From the NCBI RefSeq assembly GCF_029227915.1, contig NC_079885.1, positions 10,903,001 to 10,967,000 of the forward strand: 64,000 bases of DNA, read 5' to 3'. The DNA is from Hydractinia symbiolongicarpus. Lineage: Eukaryota > Cnidaria > Hydrozoa > Anthoathecata > Hydractiniidae. This document shows positions 1 to 12,244 of the stretch, in pieces. The translations under genes were made by a program, and so were the position numbers. Position 1 is the stretch's first letter. Every line of letters starts with the position of its first letter. The notes below the pieces were generated by a model. The model made no database searches. It saw only the letters and a program-made list of their open reading frames with translations, and was not told the origin of the DNA.

Positions 1-2200
1 GTATTCTTATTCTCTTACTTAATGAGCGGCGTAAACACTACACTAAGAGGTGTTACATCAAATTAGTGCCGGTGTTAAAATGGCCGGCATTAATTTACGG
101 TCGGCGTAAAAATACCTGATAATGCACACCATTCGTTTTATAATCGCTAGGTTGCTTCTTTTATTAAATTGTACCGTTAAATTGTACTGATACTTGTGGC
201 TGGTAAATTACTTTTGCACGCCGTACTAACTGGTAGTATAATCGACTTCTTGGATTTATTAAATGATTTTAATCTGTGAAGTTATTTTTAATGTGTCCCC
301 TTTTCAGAATAAAGGCTGACACACTTTGAAACTTCCCGCCATTCGATTACGACCTTCACACAAATAAAATTTAAAAAAAATAACGTGATGCTGTAGAAAG
401 AAATACTTAAAATCCGAATGTAATTTTCAACATCGAAATCCCAATTAGATTAATTTTACTTTTTCTCCCAGCTTTGAGTAAAATTAGTACTGGACCTAAA
501 AATATACAACATGTTCTAATTTTGGCCTGAAATTTATTTGAGTAATAAGAAAGCAACATTATCATGTCATTATCACTTTCAGCATGCTTTTTTGGTTCAC
601 TGTACCAAACTCGTGAAGAAAGGAAAGGATTCCAACTCTAACTCTGTCAGCCAGTCAGCCAGACACAGTGCTACAAGAAGAATGAGCCTAGACAAACGAA
701 GCATATGATTGAAAGTAAGGCGAAAATGACATTTTTGTGACCGAGGGAGCCTCTTCCATGATATCACTCTCTTTCAGGGCGTGATTAACAAAAAATACAT
801 ACAGGTATGTATTCTATACTGAAAATGGTTCGCCCCGATCGAAGCTCCGATCGGATGGGCGAGTATAATAAGTGTAGTTACTTAAAGTAGCATGACAAAA
901 TTTTCATCTTTGCAAAAAAATTCACAGTGTAGTTTAGATTTTACGTGATGTTGTAGAATTTCATAAATTCATAAATTCATGAACTGTGAACAATAACAAC
1001 TAATGTAACTATATTTCATTGGTATAGTTTTATATTTATTACCTTTAGCATTTATGTCTCGTTTTACCATACAACATTTTAACAAAGCGCAAGTTAAAAT
1101 GTTATCACGTTACAAAATTTTTCGATTTGTGTCTTCTTTGCTAATTTGAAAATTTAGTGCAGCTTACCTCATTCGTGCAAATTTTCGCGCAATTTATTTT
1201 TTGCCCATCAGAAAAAATCTATTTTGCATGTATTAAGTTTCGCGCAATAGCAATATGAACGCAATTCGTTTATATTTCCCCTTTATAACTAACAAGGAAA
1301 AAATAGTGAAATTCTAGGTTTTCGACAATATATAGACGCGTTTCTTTTATGTAAACTGTAGTAAGCTACTTAAAGCTTGATAATTTTTATCTGTTTTAAA
1401 TTTTAGTTTTTAGATAAGTAGTTATTGATGATATACATTATGTATTTTTCTGATTAATAAGTCCAGGATTACGCCATTGAGAACATCGCTACTCTGTTCA
1501 ACCACGCCCGCCGCCCATAAAACTAGATGAAACTGTGAGAAAAACACAATCAGAGAGCATAGCTATGATATAGTCTCATCTTTGAAGATTTTCATACAGT
1601 CAAAGTCAGGGTGAACAGTCTTGCTCTTGCAAATTTCTGGCTGCTTCAAATAACGCAGTAGCAAATTTATCGTAATTTTCAGTTTGACAGCTAACTAAGT
1701 AACTTCGCAAAAAAAACTTTGCTTACTTACAGTATAGCTACACAAAGATAATTTTTGCTTATATTCATTATTTTAGTTCTTTTTTCCCTCCACACATATT
1801 TAGCGATCGAACTAGACCAGCAACAACTTTTTATGAATGATAACAATTATATTGCAAATTACAGTAAAAAAAAAACATTCAGATAAAAAAAGAGCTTATT
1901 GTTTTAGAAAAAGTATATTTTTCTAAGACAATAAGCAAACACCATAGCAGTATTCTGTAGGAATTTTTTCGATGTTCGATGTCAGAGCCGGAAATAGGCA
2001 TGCGAAAATAATTAATCGTGAACAAAACAATTTCGTTGTGAATTCCATGCTTGAATTCATAGTCAAATTCTCGTATTTATTTTTATTCGCCAAAAATTAA
2101 TTCCGCAAAATTTGTTTCCTTAACGTACGCAAAAATCAACCAAAGAGACTGGATAGACTATTAAAACAAAAGAAAAAAACACAGATCGGCTTCTTCAAGC
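1..2200. other. AT-rich non-coding stretch
   Basis: No open frame with coding character and no family I recognise. The only local structure I note is an imperfect GC-rich inverted repeat near 829-857 (GCCCCGATCG facing CGATCGGATGGGC). It is probably the distal 3' flank of the Ly6 gene that ends at 2256. Confidence 0.5.
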
Positions 2201-2255
2201 TCATTATTTATCATTCTTTGAACAACAAAAGAGTAAAATTTTCTCCAACAATTAT

Positions 2256-3390
2256 TTACAACATTTTGTGTAGCAGGAGCATCAAAAGCGTTGCCATAGT
2301 TAACAGAAACACAGAAGCTGATTGGCCAGGTGTTGAATTGAGGTTGTCAGTTTTCCAGTCAGGAAAATCTGTGTTGCATTTATCGGAAGAACAACACTGG
2401 CTGCATGATAGCTCACTAGGTTCTAAGTTGGGCGAGATTATCGTTGGATAACATTTTCCCCAAATGCTATTCTTAAGGTTGCAAATATTTCCATCAGGAT
2501 AACAACCTCTGCGAACGAGACCTGCACTTTTAGTAAACGGTACGGACAAATTGGTTCTTTTATACGTTACCATGGTAATGCACACTTCTCCGTTGTTGCA
2601 TTTGCTTGTTTTATCGAGAGGTGTTTTACATGGAGTACCCGCACCGCAATCATAACATTCCAATGCTAATGCTAAAATAAAAAAAATTCTTTTTTTATTC
2701 TGTATCAAATAAAATGGAGGAGTTAAAAAGGTAGTTAAAAAATCTTTTAAGAAAAAATCTCTGCTATACGAACTGGCAAGAGCATGATTAAGTATAACAG
2801 AAAATGACCAATTTAGAATACTATGAATCCTTGTGATTGCTTTGTGCATAAATTACATGCGGTGAGTAAAAACTATTGACTAAAAATCACAATTTTAAAT
2901 ACCTTGTGATGAGAACTTACCAAATGGTACAATATTTTAGAGAATTATAATAGGAATTATCAACCTCGTCCTCAAGGTTTTGTGGCCCCTAAGCCGTTAT
3001 TACGGAGTTGACCAAAATGCCCTGCGAACGAGGATGAGGAATTATAAATAAAAAAGTGACTTGATGGTGGAACCTCCCATTCCTCCTTCAGACTAGACTA
3101 GACTAGAGATAATTGTCTTATTTAAAAAACTTCCTACCATGTGTAGAAAATCCTGTACACATATAAACTCGTGACGCATTACATACAGTCTGTTGTTATA
3201 AAAAGGCTATTAAAATTCACAATCCGACAGAACTAGAATTAGCTGCTTCTTTTGTGTTGCTGACGTAAAAAATGTTTCGGGCCGAAATTACGATCGTAAA
3301 AATTGTAGTTAAACAACAACAAGAGCAACAAAAGGGCTTACCATTTTGTGTGAAAATTCCAATTATTATAACACTAACCCAGAAATTCAT
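2256..3390 (-). CDS. Ly6/uPAR three-finger protein, two exons, intact (gene A)
   Basis: Exons are 3342-3390 and 2256-2671 (minus strand), joined in phase 1 with GT-AG borders (donor GTAAGCCC, acceptor TTTTAG), giving 154 residues. Exon 1 encodes a signal peptide, MNFWVSVIIIGIFTQN, cleaved near ALA|LECYDC. The mature part opens with the LECYxC motif of LU domains and ends CCSSDKCN, with twelve cysteines: the usual ten plus one extra pair. A hydrophobic tail after NSTPGQS (LLTMATLLMLLL) suggests GPI attachment, so an extracellular membrane-tethered protein. Its tail (FPDW, NSTP, QS) closely matches the Ly6 copies in the tandem array, so it is their nearest paralogue here. Ligand and role are unknown. 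The exon model comes from splice sites and phase, not transcripts. Confidence 0.85.
2962..3047. repeat. Small inverted-repeat element in intron of gene A
   Basis: CCTCGTCCTC on the left faces GAGGATGAGG on the right, about 85 bp apart, inside the intron between the two exons of gene A. AT-rich flanks (AATTATAATA and AATTATAAATA) resemble each other. It looks like a very short MITE; I cannot assign a superfamily. Confidence 0.35.
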
Positions 3391-6171
3391 TGTTATTGCT
3401 GACTAAGAAATGAAAAATAATAATTATCAAAATCTTGCTCTTTTCCTTTGGCCTGTTTATGATTCTTCTGTTATTACAATCAACTTTTTCCATTTTTTTG
3501 TTTTCTTTCCAAAGTGGTGGGTGTTTTTTAAAAAAATATATATTCTGGCAGCACTTGCCTGAAATAACTTGTTAAAAAACATTGAGAACATTTTTTGAAT
3601 AACGAAACTGTTGTCAGATAAAAAAGTTTTTCCTCGCAAAAATGTCGTCAGAAAAAAAAGAATTAAAGAGAACTGTCTTTTATCTATTGACGGCCTTATG
3701 AAGTTATACCGATGTCAAATTCGTAACAAAGCAGGGATGTTTAATCTGATACATGAGTTTCCAATTACAGATTTGTTTTGATGCCATGTAAAAATGCACC
3801 AAAATTTCAAGTACACATTATACTGGTGTGGTATAGTTTTAAGGTATTATCAGCTCCTATCCAGCTGATGTTCTTACATTTGCAAGGGTAGAGTTGATAT
3901 TTATAATATTGATGTCATTAAAGCATGATATATAAATACAATTAGATCTAGTACAGCTTTTTATAACACTTAATATATTTGTTAAACAGCCAATGATATT
4001 TAAAAAACGGACCTAAAAATGGCGATGACGTAAAGGAGTGGTCGGAGAGGTCTCCTTACTGCGGGGAGGGGGTGGTTATATGAGGTGAGCTGGCCTACTT
4101 GCCTAACTGGCTTTTAGCTTGTGTTTATATTTATAAAAAAATTAATACATTAACCAATGAGGGAAAGAAAGAAATTGATAACGCGAGTACAAAATCTCGT
4201 GGCGGGTTGGCTTGGTTCAATGTGTTGACATAGGAAAAAAATTCAATCCACCTTGCCGGAATCTCGGAAAATATAACCAAGATTTCGGCTGCTCATATAA
4301 ACACGTTTTATTTTTAGTAAAGTTTTATTAAGGTATCTGAAACCTCGGCCAGTCGATCCAGCCCGGGTTAGCTCGCCCCATATAAATACTTAATGATGAT
4401 AATAAAGTGAAAACTCTGAATTATCAATTGCATATAAAAATTCAACAAAAATAATTAAGAACCAAAATAATCCTTCTCTTCGTCAACACAAGCTGCTTAA
4501 TTTGACGTGCATATACTTACAGTTTCTCTTTATAACTTTGTAAAATATCCAAGAATGTTCGGAATGCTCCGTAGAGTTATCAGCTGGGTCTACCAACAAC
4601 AAAGAAACACAGACACTACTGTATTGAAATAGTTTCCAAGCTGAACAAACGTAATATTTGCAATGAAAATTCTGTGTGAATGCGAGTTGCTCAGTTACAT
4701 CACAAATACATTTGGATAAAACTTGATCAAGCAAAAGTGACGTCATTTCTTCAGCTGACACAACGACATAGAAGAAACTTTTTAATATGACAATATAAAT
4801 AACTTAGGCCAAAGTCTTTCAGTAATATTCCTTTTGTTTAAACTCTACATTAGTATTTGAGGCCAGCGTGGGGAATATTATTGATTTTACCAGTCTCGTA
4901 CCCAGCACTTTTTCTTCTCCATCTGCATAAAAAAATTTTGTTTAGAAAAAAATCCCGGGGTCGGATTTATACAAATAAATGTAGGCATTTTTGTTATGCC
5001 TGTAGGGTTAACCAAAAAAAAAGACAAGTTTCGCTCACACTCTTGATGCTTGTAACGACGTGTTCAAACTACAATATATAAGAAAAATGTATCTAGTGAA
5101 TATTCAAAAAAATGACTAAGGAAATATAACAAATATTATAAACTATATAATGCTTACCAGCTTGCCAAGTGTGATAGCTTTGAAAAATAAACTTGATTAG
5201 AATTTAAATAGACTTGCTGAAAAAAAATTGAATTTGTGAAAGATTATTTAAACTTTTCTTGACATTGAAAAAGATGTGATCACCTCAGTGACTTCAAGTG
5301 AACAAGTGAACTGAAAAATCTGCTTTTAAATAAATAAATATAAATTCCCTATAGAGTATACTTTACAATTAAATTTTATAACATTGCACAAATTGACATT
5401 TAATTAACACAAGGACACAAACAGGTGATTAAATTTTTACACTAAATACACTTGGGTAACTACACTTGACAACACAATAGTTAAATAAATTACAGAACAA
5501 ACATGGCAGACAAAACATAAAGACAAATTTTAACATAGAGCTGACTCAACAATGCCTTACCTTAAAATCATTCTTATAACCTTTGTCATTGAAAATCAAA
5601 TAGAAAATTCTTACAAACTCTAAGATTTTGGATTCTTGGATAGCGCCTGAAAACAATTACATGTCAATCTAATCGAAAACATACTATCGAAGATGTAATT
5701 TTTGGCGCAAAAGAGAGGAGTTTTGATTTTTAAATCAAATTTTTCCCTAAAATGGTATGTAGCTTGGCATCAGTTTCAATATAAAAAACTGGAAATCCTG
5801 GAGATGAAGTTGAGCATTTAGTAGGCGAAAAATGACATATGTGACCATACTGTTCGAAACGTTTTGTTTTTTATGTCAAATTTTATTGAGAACGGAGTAG
5901 CTTTTATTTTGGATAAATTTTGACCAACCCGATAGCTATGTAATATGCGAATTCTTAGGACTCATCAAAAAATTGAAAATGTTCCCAGCACATGGGAGCA
6001 TGGCGTTTAATGGGTCATTTGCCAGTATTTAAATTGTGAAGTTCGAAAAGTCAGTTAAACTAAACCTCCTTATTTAAAGTAAAAAAAAAAAGTAGCAGAA
6101 AAAACATTTGAAGGTTTAAATTTAAATATGATTTGAGAGACTAAGTTTTGTCCAAATAGCTGTCCAAAGTG
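3391..6171. other. Intergenic region between Ly6 gene A and the tandem array
   Basis: It contains the upstream region of gene A and one exon-like open stretch (4521-4756, listed separately). Otherwise AT-rich and without recognisable genes. The left breakpoint of the tandem duplication is at its right edge. Confidence 0.5.
4521..4756 (-). other. Exon-like open stretch, unidentified
   Basis: The minus strand is open between a possible acceptor (TGTGTCAG, phase 1) and a strong donor (GTAAGTAT). The translation (EEMTSLLLDQVLSK, then Cys-containing text ending FYKVIKRN) has about five cysteines but lacks the Ly6 spacing. I do not recognise it and found no convincing partner exon, so it may be chance. 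Confidence 0.2.
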
Positions 6172-6494
6172 TATTTTTTGTGTGCTAAATTTAGACAACA
6201 AACTCTATGAATACACTTACCAAGATGAAAAGTGTTTGTTTAATATTAAAAAAACCCAGGTGCTGTTAAATATATTTGCTTTCCTTTTAAGAAAAAAAGT
6301 ATATGCATTTAATCAAACAATAACACTTTACGCAGTAGTTGTCACGAACACGAAGTAGTAATAAGAAAGAAACCGCGTCCCCAGAGCTTTTATGAACTTA
6401 TATAAAAAAGAAAAAACTAGGGGTAATGGTGGTGACATGTTATTGATGAAGAAGTCATTTAACCGAGAATTTTAACTTCGCCCTGTAATTTGCA

Positions 6495-6679
6495 TCTCTT
6501 TAATATTAGCCGTCGTCTGTCTGTCTGTGTGTCCGCGAAAATCGTGTCCCTTAACGGAAACACGAAATTTTTAAAATGCACATCAATACCAAATGCGATA
6601 TATTTCTATCCACTTTGTTGCAACGGGTTAATTTAAAGGACGGGCGACCCCGTGGATTTTTCCACGGGCTAACGACTAG
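6495..6679 (+). mobile_element. Non-autonomous Helitron (first of a tandem pair)
   Basis: It begins A|TCTCTTTAATATTAGCCG and ends with the hairpin CCCGTGGATTTTTCCACGGG followed by CTAACGACTAG|T. A 5' TC, a 3' hairpin just before CTAG and insertion between A and T are Helitron hallmarks. There is no terminal inverted repeat, no target duplication and no Rep/helicase gene. Unit 2 has the empty site (TTTGCATGCCTATAAG near 13291). Confidence 0.8.
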
Positions 6680-6813
6680 TCTATATTATAATACACGTAT
6701 TCGTCTGTCTGACTGTCACGCAAAATGGTAGCTTAGCTGCGCAAGTAGCGTGACGCACATGGTATAAAAAGGACGGGCGAACCCGTGGATTTTTCCACGG
6801 GCTAAACGACTAG
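6680..6813 (+). mobile_element. Non-autonomous Helitron (second of a tandem pair)
   Basis: It starts directly at the T following the CTAG end of the previous element (TCTATATTATAATACACG) and ends with the same hairpin followed by CTAAACGACTAG|T. At 134 bp it is a minimal, terminus-only copy, consistent with a new insertion exactly at the AT target left at the end of an older one. Confidence 0.8.
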
Positions 6814-7046
6814 TACTATAAGTTAAGAGGAGGGCAAGGTGGGGATGGGGTGGACCAACGAATGTAAATTATTTATTCGTTTTATCTAAGATTATTAGTG
6901 ATATATAGAAAACGTAACCGTATTACATATTCAGAGATAGGATAGAAAAAAAGGTCTATTAACATGCGTACACGCTTGCTTTGATGTTGCTTAAATTTCT
7001 CTCTTTAACAAACTCAAACGTGGCTTACTCATTGCTTGTTGATTAC

Positions 7047-7086
7047 CCACTGCGAAAGAGCAAACCAAGTAACGAACAAGTGCCAT
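7047..7086 (-). other. Possible signal-peptide exon, unit 1 version
   Basis: MALVRYLVCSFAV then G at a GTAATC donor in phase 1, the phase used by the Ly6 genes here. It belongs to the conserved stretch discussed at 13512-13551. For this copy the first exon 2 downstream on the minus strand would be that of gene A. No transcript support; could be chance. Confidence 0.2.
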
Positions 7087-8825
7087 TTGCCATTTAACAT
7101 TTTTGGAGTAAATAAGCTGCAGTAGTAAGAGATTCTTCACAAATGACGTCGAATGTAGGAGGGACAGAGGTTCTGTTAAAATTGATACTGGTTGCAGGGG
7201 GAGGGAGAGAGGAAGTGGAAATACTGGTGATCTCAATCTTCACAATTTTCATACCAATGATTTTTCCGATGGGAATTCAAAAGGAATTAATTGCGTAAAA
7301 GTATTTTGATGGGATTTCAAAAGGGATTGATTGCGTAAAAGTATTTAAAAAAAATATAAATATCGAACAAGAGGAAATTCATCATTATCTTAATTTCTGA
7401 CAAATTCATGAGATTTGCACTTTTTCTAGAGATGTATGGAGTCAAAGCAATTGGAAGGCAATCGAACGATCTTTTTCTAACTAGCTGTCACGATGATTGT
7501 TATTTCTCCACAGTTGTCACTTTTTCCTTATATTTCATATTTTTAAGTTGTATTTTTTATGATCCGATATTTTCCCACACAAACGGAACAAATGTGGTTG
7601 GTCGTGTCGCAAAATGACAGTAGCTTTTGATGGCTTGGTGTTTCATCTCTTCAGTTGCCTAAAAGGTTTTAAAAGAAGGGACTTTTTTACACAATATACA
7701 ATGTGCTAGTTTATTCAAGCATCAAATTATTTGTTTTGATCCTGTTTTCCTCTTTGTATATATAGAGAAAAGAACATATTTAGCAAAAAGTGTTTATTAT
7801 TGACGTTTATAATGTATTGAAAATACCAAGATATACTCGTCTAGTTTTGGACGAAAAGAGTCGTTGTTGACAACTTGAAACGAGAGTATTCGTGAACGTT
7901 TGAAGTAAGGTTGGAATATCAGATTGTAAATGCAGTGAAACGTTGTGTTAAATACATAATGAATGCTTTATATTTCATTTCGAACCAGCATAGCGGTTCG
8001 TTGTATTTTTTATTCGCCGTAAGATTTCTCTGACCTTGTTTTTCGTTCGCAATATCTTATTTAGTAGCAAAGACATCAATGCTCTACCTGTGACAAATTC
8101 GCCATTGTACAAAACAGAGCGACTGTGGTGTGATGACCACATAAAGTCTCACCACAATATTGACAATTTTTTTTATGAAAATATCGGGAGGATTATCTTG
8201 ATTGTTGCAGATTTCGATGTAATGTTCACGGTTTATGTTGATAGTATGTTACAAGCTCTATTACTTGTTTCGAAATTAATCCAAATTTGTTTGCTTATTA
8301 CATTGTCTAAAACATCAACATTTTCATTCCTTTTTTCCTGTCTAGTATCTTCATGATAACACGATGGATGATAATTCAACTCTAAAGCGACAATTTTTTT
8401 CTATTCAACAACCGTAGTATAGGCAAATAAACTTGGGTTACTTATTTCTGAAGACTCACTGCTTGTAATCTTTTCGCTGCCGTCTCCTTGGTGCAGCGGC
8501 TCATCATCTGTGACAGTACGCTCAGTTTTCTTTTTTTAGACGAAGTTCGTTTTAAAATTTATTCGTAGCGATAAACCTGTTTAAAAGTTATGTAAGGTTC
8601 CACTTGCTATATCTTTGTGTATTTAAGCTTGTTGGTTCATTGCTTTCAGATCTTATGTTCTTTCGTCTGCCAAACGACCGTAATGTTTTAGAATGCGTAT
8701 AATTGCTTTACTTTTGATAACATTAGTATTTTGCGATATTTCGTCTAACAGTGTTTTTCACAAATTTAAAAATGCCGATTTTAAGCGACAGAATTGGCCA
8801 CCATAACACAGGCAGTAAGTATCTA

Positions 8826-8962
8826 CTAGTCGTTGTCCGTGGAAAAATCCACGGGTTCGCCCTTCCTTTTTATACCGCATCACGTGCGTCTCGCTACTTG
8901 CGCAGCTAAGCTACCATTTTGCGTGACAGAAAGACAGACGTATACGGGTATTATAATATAGA
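8826..8962 (-). mobile_element. Non-autonomous Helitron, reverse orientation
   Basis: On the minus strand it starts A|TCTATATTATAATACCCG (8962) and ends with a hairpin, then ACAACGACTAG|T at 8826. Same family as 6680-6813 but inverted. Units 2-4 have an uninterrupted sequence here (AGTATCTATTTATC near 15289). Confidence 0.8.
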
Positions 8963-9058
8963 TACCGCATTGCGTGCGTCTCGCTACCTGCGCAGCTAAT
9001 CTACCATTTTGCGTGACAGACAGACGGACGGACAGACGTATACGGGTATTATAATATA
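8963..9058 (-). mobile_element. Truncated Helitron copy between two others
   Basis: It retains the 5' part of the family (TATATTATAATACCCG to GTCTGTC runs, then the ACGCAAAATGG motif) but lacks the hairpin/CTAG end. It is squeezed between the complete copies on either side, probably a nested or abortive duplication. Confidence 0.65.
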
Positions 9059-9234
9059 AAAGTCGTTAGCCCGTGAAAAAATCCACGGGTTCGCCCGTCC
9101 CTTAAATTTACCCGTCGCAACAAAGTTGATAAAAATATGTCGCATTTGATATTCGTGTTTCCGTAACAACATTTTCTAACTCAGGGGGCTCCGAGCAGAG
9201 ACAGACAGACGGAACACGGCTATTATAACAGAGA
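9059..9234 (-). mobile_element. Non-autonomous Helitron, reverse orientation, longer form
   Basis: On the minus strand it starts A|TCTCTGTTATAATAGCCG and ends in a slightly mutated hairpin followed by CTAACGACTTT instead of CTAG. Its interior resembles 6495-6679 (ATATTTNTATCNACTTTGTT region), so the plus-strand pair and this minus-strand group contain the same long and short subtypes. Confidence 0.7.
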
Positions 9235-9708
9235 TGTATCTACACTTTTATTTATGGAATGGAGAAAAAAATTATTGCAAAGGAATAGTCAGGCAGAAAT
9301 AAAAGAAACAGAAAAATGTCAACCACATGGTTTAATCCACTGCCTCTCTGCTTTCTAAGCAGGACAAATTGCACCTGATCATAAACTGGATGTTGGATTT
9401 GAATGTCAACATTTCTAAATAAACAACGTAAAAAAGTAAGAATTTCATATTCATATTTTTGATAAAATTGATAAAAAATCTCCCAGTTCCAAGTCGTTTA
9501 TTAAAGGGAGAGAAAAGCAATCTTGAGATATTAGGTTAATAAAACTACTATTTAATCAAAATCAAGGCTGACAACAAAATCATTCAAAAATGCGTCAAAT
9601 CAATTGCACCTGTCCCCTTTTTTATCATTTTATCTTCAGTGAGTGAGTTTGCGAAATCACACAACAGAGAAATTAGTAAAGGGCGTTGCGCCTAGATCTC
9701 TTTCTTTC

Positions 9709-9909
9709 TCATTTGTGGTGGTTTTGTTGCCGCGACCTTTCGAGAAACACCGACGTCTGTATTTCCCCACTCCGAACTCTATCGAGATCTTTCAAATTTT
9801 TCAATTTATCAATCATGTCTTGTATGTGGCGCTCTTCTCCTCCCACGTCAGCATCTTCACCATATTTGTCACCGTCATCAAATGGTACCTCTTCTACATC
9901 ATTGACTAG
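9709..9909 (-). other. Conserved 66-codon open stretch, unit 1
   Basis: Charged reading frame (VEEVPFDDGDKYGEDAD, then a Lys/Leu-rich helix-like part and RVRSGEIQTSVFLE), ending HHK-stop. It is open in all four units (15748-15948, 21684-21884, 27670-27867). A 3-bp deletion in unit 4 keeps the frame. Composition looks coding, unlike the opposite strand. I do not recognise the family; a transposase or host-gene fossil is possible. Confidence 0.3.
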
Positions 9910-10398
9910 TTATTCTCCCACAGATTTGAGAGACACGTGCCACATAACATTTCAAAAATATGTTTATTGTTCTTGAAAGTTCCAAACACTTCTATTACGG
10001 CTCAAGTTAGTAAACAGCCCTCAAATCGTGGAAGTGACTATGGTTTGCAAATTCCTGTACTTTATTGCTTTCATGGACAAGAAAAGTTAATAAATAATCC
10101 GAATAGTAAAGATCGAATCTATAAAAAGCGATCTAGATTGTAAAGTGTTGAAGTGTTGGAAATAAACATTTGAAAAACTATTCATTTTTCTCTATTTTTG
10201 TTTGCTGATTCCTAATTTTTTTGGACTGACCGCTAATTGAAAAAAGTCATATTCACATTTTATCGTCTGACCAGAGAAAGTGCCAGTGAAAAAAAAAGAG
10301 GCGTTCGGCTTTTACAGTGTCCGTCAACTTTGAGAGAATACTGTACTCCATAATTCCTAACCTATCTATAAAAACAAATTGGAGAAGCGAGTCAAACT

Positions 10399-10822
10399 CA
10401 GGGTGACCACTAACAAAATGAGAACAAATGTAAGGATATTAAGGAGAATTAAGGAGACAAATTGACATTTAAGGATATTTTGCTGCAAACGAGAATAAAA
10501 AAATAAAGATAATTAAGGAGAAAACAAATTTTAGTTCTCTATCTTTAACGTATGTTCTATGATTATACATATTATACAAATATACATATAAATTATGCCC
10601 TGAAAGAGAGAAAATATAGGATTTCAGGTAACAGAGAAATATGTCTTACTTCACTGGTGATGAAAAATCCATGAACACATTTTCATCAGAAAAATTAAGA
10701 AATAAGGAGAAATTAAGGAGAATATCTAAAACTTCAATTTTTTTAAGTATATTTAATTACTTTTAAGGAGATTTTCTTTTTCTAAGGTTATATAAGGAAT
10801 TTAAGGAGGAGTGGTCACCCTG
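10399..10822. mobile_element. MITE with CAGGGTGACCAC termini, unit 1
   Basis: Terminal inverted repeats CAGGGTGACCACT / AGTGGTCACCCTG bound 424 bp, flanked on both sides by AAACT, a likely 5-bp target duplication. The interior has many AAGGAGA motifs and no coding frame. CAGGG termini recall hAT elements, but a 5-bp duplication is not typical of them, so I leave it unclassified. Confidence 0.7.
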
Positions 10823-11625
10823 AAACTATCACTTTTTTAATCTAGACAAAATATTAATTTCACAGTATTAAATGTTTTGATTATAATCGAGAACAAGAGA
10901 AGAGCTTTTTCAGATTCCTTAAAATTTAAGCATGGCGTAAGCAGATTGTGAGGCTGAATAAAATTAAAACGAATGTTATTATTATTGCATATAATCTAAT
11001 CAAGCAAAAACTATGTACTAACAGATAAAAAAAATTAAAAAAAAGAATTAAAAAAAAAAAAAAAACGATGTAATTATAAACAAATGTGAAAAGTGTTACC
11101 AGCAAATGCGGAAGGAAATTTTATTAGTTACACCGAATTTGAGTCAAAGTTTCAAGTATATACGACCATATCCAGAAATACATCAGGTAAACTGCTATAA
11201 ATTGATGTCAAAGTTTTACCATCTAAAATTTGTAAACGGTATGACTGCAAACAACTTACAAGTCAACTATTTTAAACTTTTACAACGCATTATAAAATAT
11301 ACCAACTAAAAGTGAAAAACTTATAGATTATATCGACTCGCTTTTATTTAGCTTATAGTTAAAAAAAGGTCGCCCTAAAAAAGTCGACAAAAAATATTAG
11401 TCAGTCCCTTTTTTTTCGACTAATGTTTTTGCAGATTTTATTAATGGGTCATACAACATGCTAATTTTAATATTCTAAATTCAACTAGACCTTAAGGTAC
11501 CCTTATTTTTTAAGGTATTTGAATTTTAATGCACTAAAAATCGACAAAACCAAAGAGCAAAAATTAAAGTTGATAAAAATAGATGATTGATAAAAAAAAA
11601 AAAAAAAAAAAAACGTAAAAAAAAA

Positions 11626-11680
11626 GTTAACCAAAATTTTAAATCGACAAATTTATCATCAATTTAAAATTTTGGTCAAC
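11626..11680. repeat. Hairpin-forming inverted repeat after a poly(A) run
   Basis: GTTAACCAAAATTTTAAAT faces ATTTAAAATTTTGGTCAAC with an 18-base loop. A run of about 21 A precedes it. The structure recurs in units 2-4 (about 17610, 23540 and 29524) with different A-run lengths. Function unknown; it may be a MITE remnant. Confidence 0.5.
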
Positions 11681-12244
11681 TTGTCTAAAATTTTGTCACT
11701 TTCTACCGATTTTATCTTACCAATAAAGTAATTAACTCATCTATGGCCTGTCTTAAATACCAAACAACAACAAATTCAATTTAAATAACAAATCACGAGT
11801 GCAAATATTTTACAATAACATAAATGGCGTTAAGAGAGAGATGACTCACAAATTAAAAAGTGTAATTTAGATGTTAACCCGATGTTGGAAATTGCCCCTC
11901 CCTCCTTGTCACGTCATAGTCAGAAGATATAATAACTGGGACATACGCTCCTGTAGAGCATGGGAGCTCTTAAAATACTTTCTACACCCTAAAAAAACCC
12001 CGATGTCTCACGGTATAACATTTTAACGTCAAAGGATTAATCCCCCCCCCCTCTTTAATGTATAGCAGACACTTTTTGATTATAGCAAAATATCCGTTTC
12101 TCTTTGTTTTAAATAATAGAAACCGTCTCAAATCACTTCTGCTTGCCATTAAAATACATTAAATACTAAATACATCAGCACCGTTGTAAAAGTCCCATTT
12201 AAAACAAGATATGTCCACACATAAAAAAAGAAAACATCGTCCGT

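Noticed and set aside
11587-11614. Poly(A) run as the tail of a retroposed gene
   Set aside because: It lies in the same place in all units, with no gene-like sequence upstream and no target duplication; it is a simple A run beside a hairpin.
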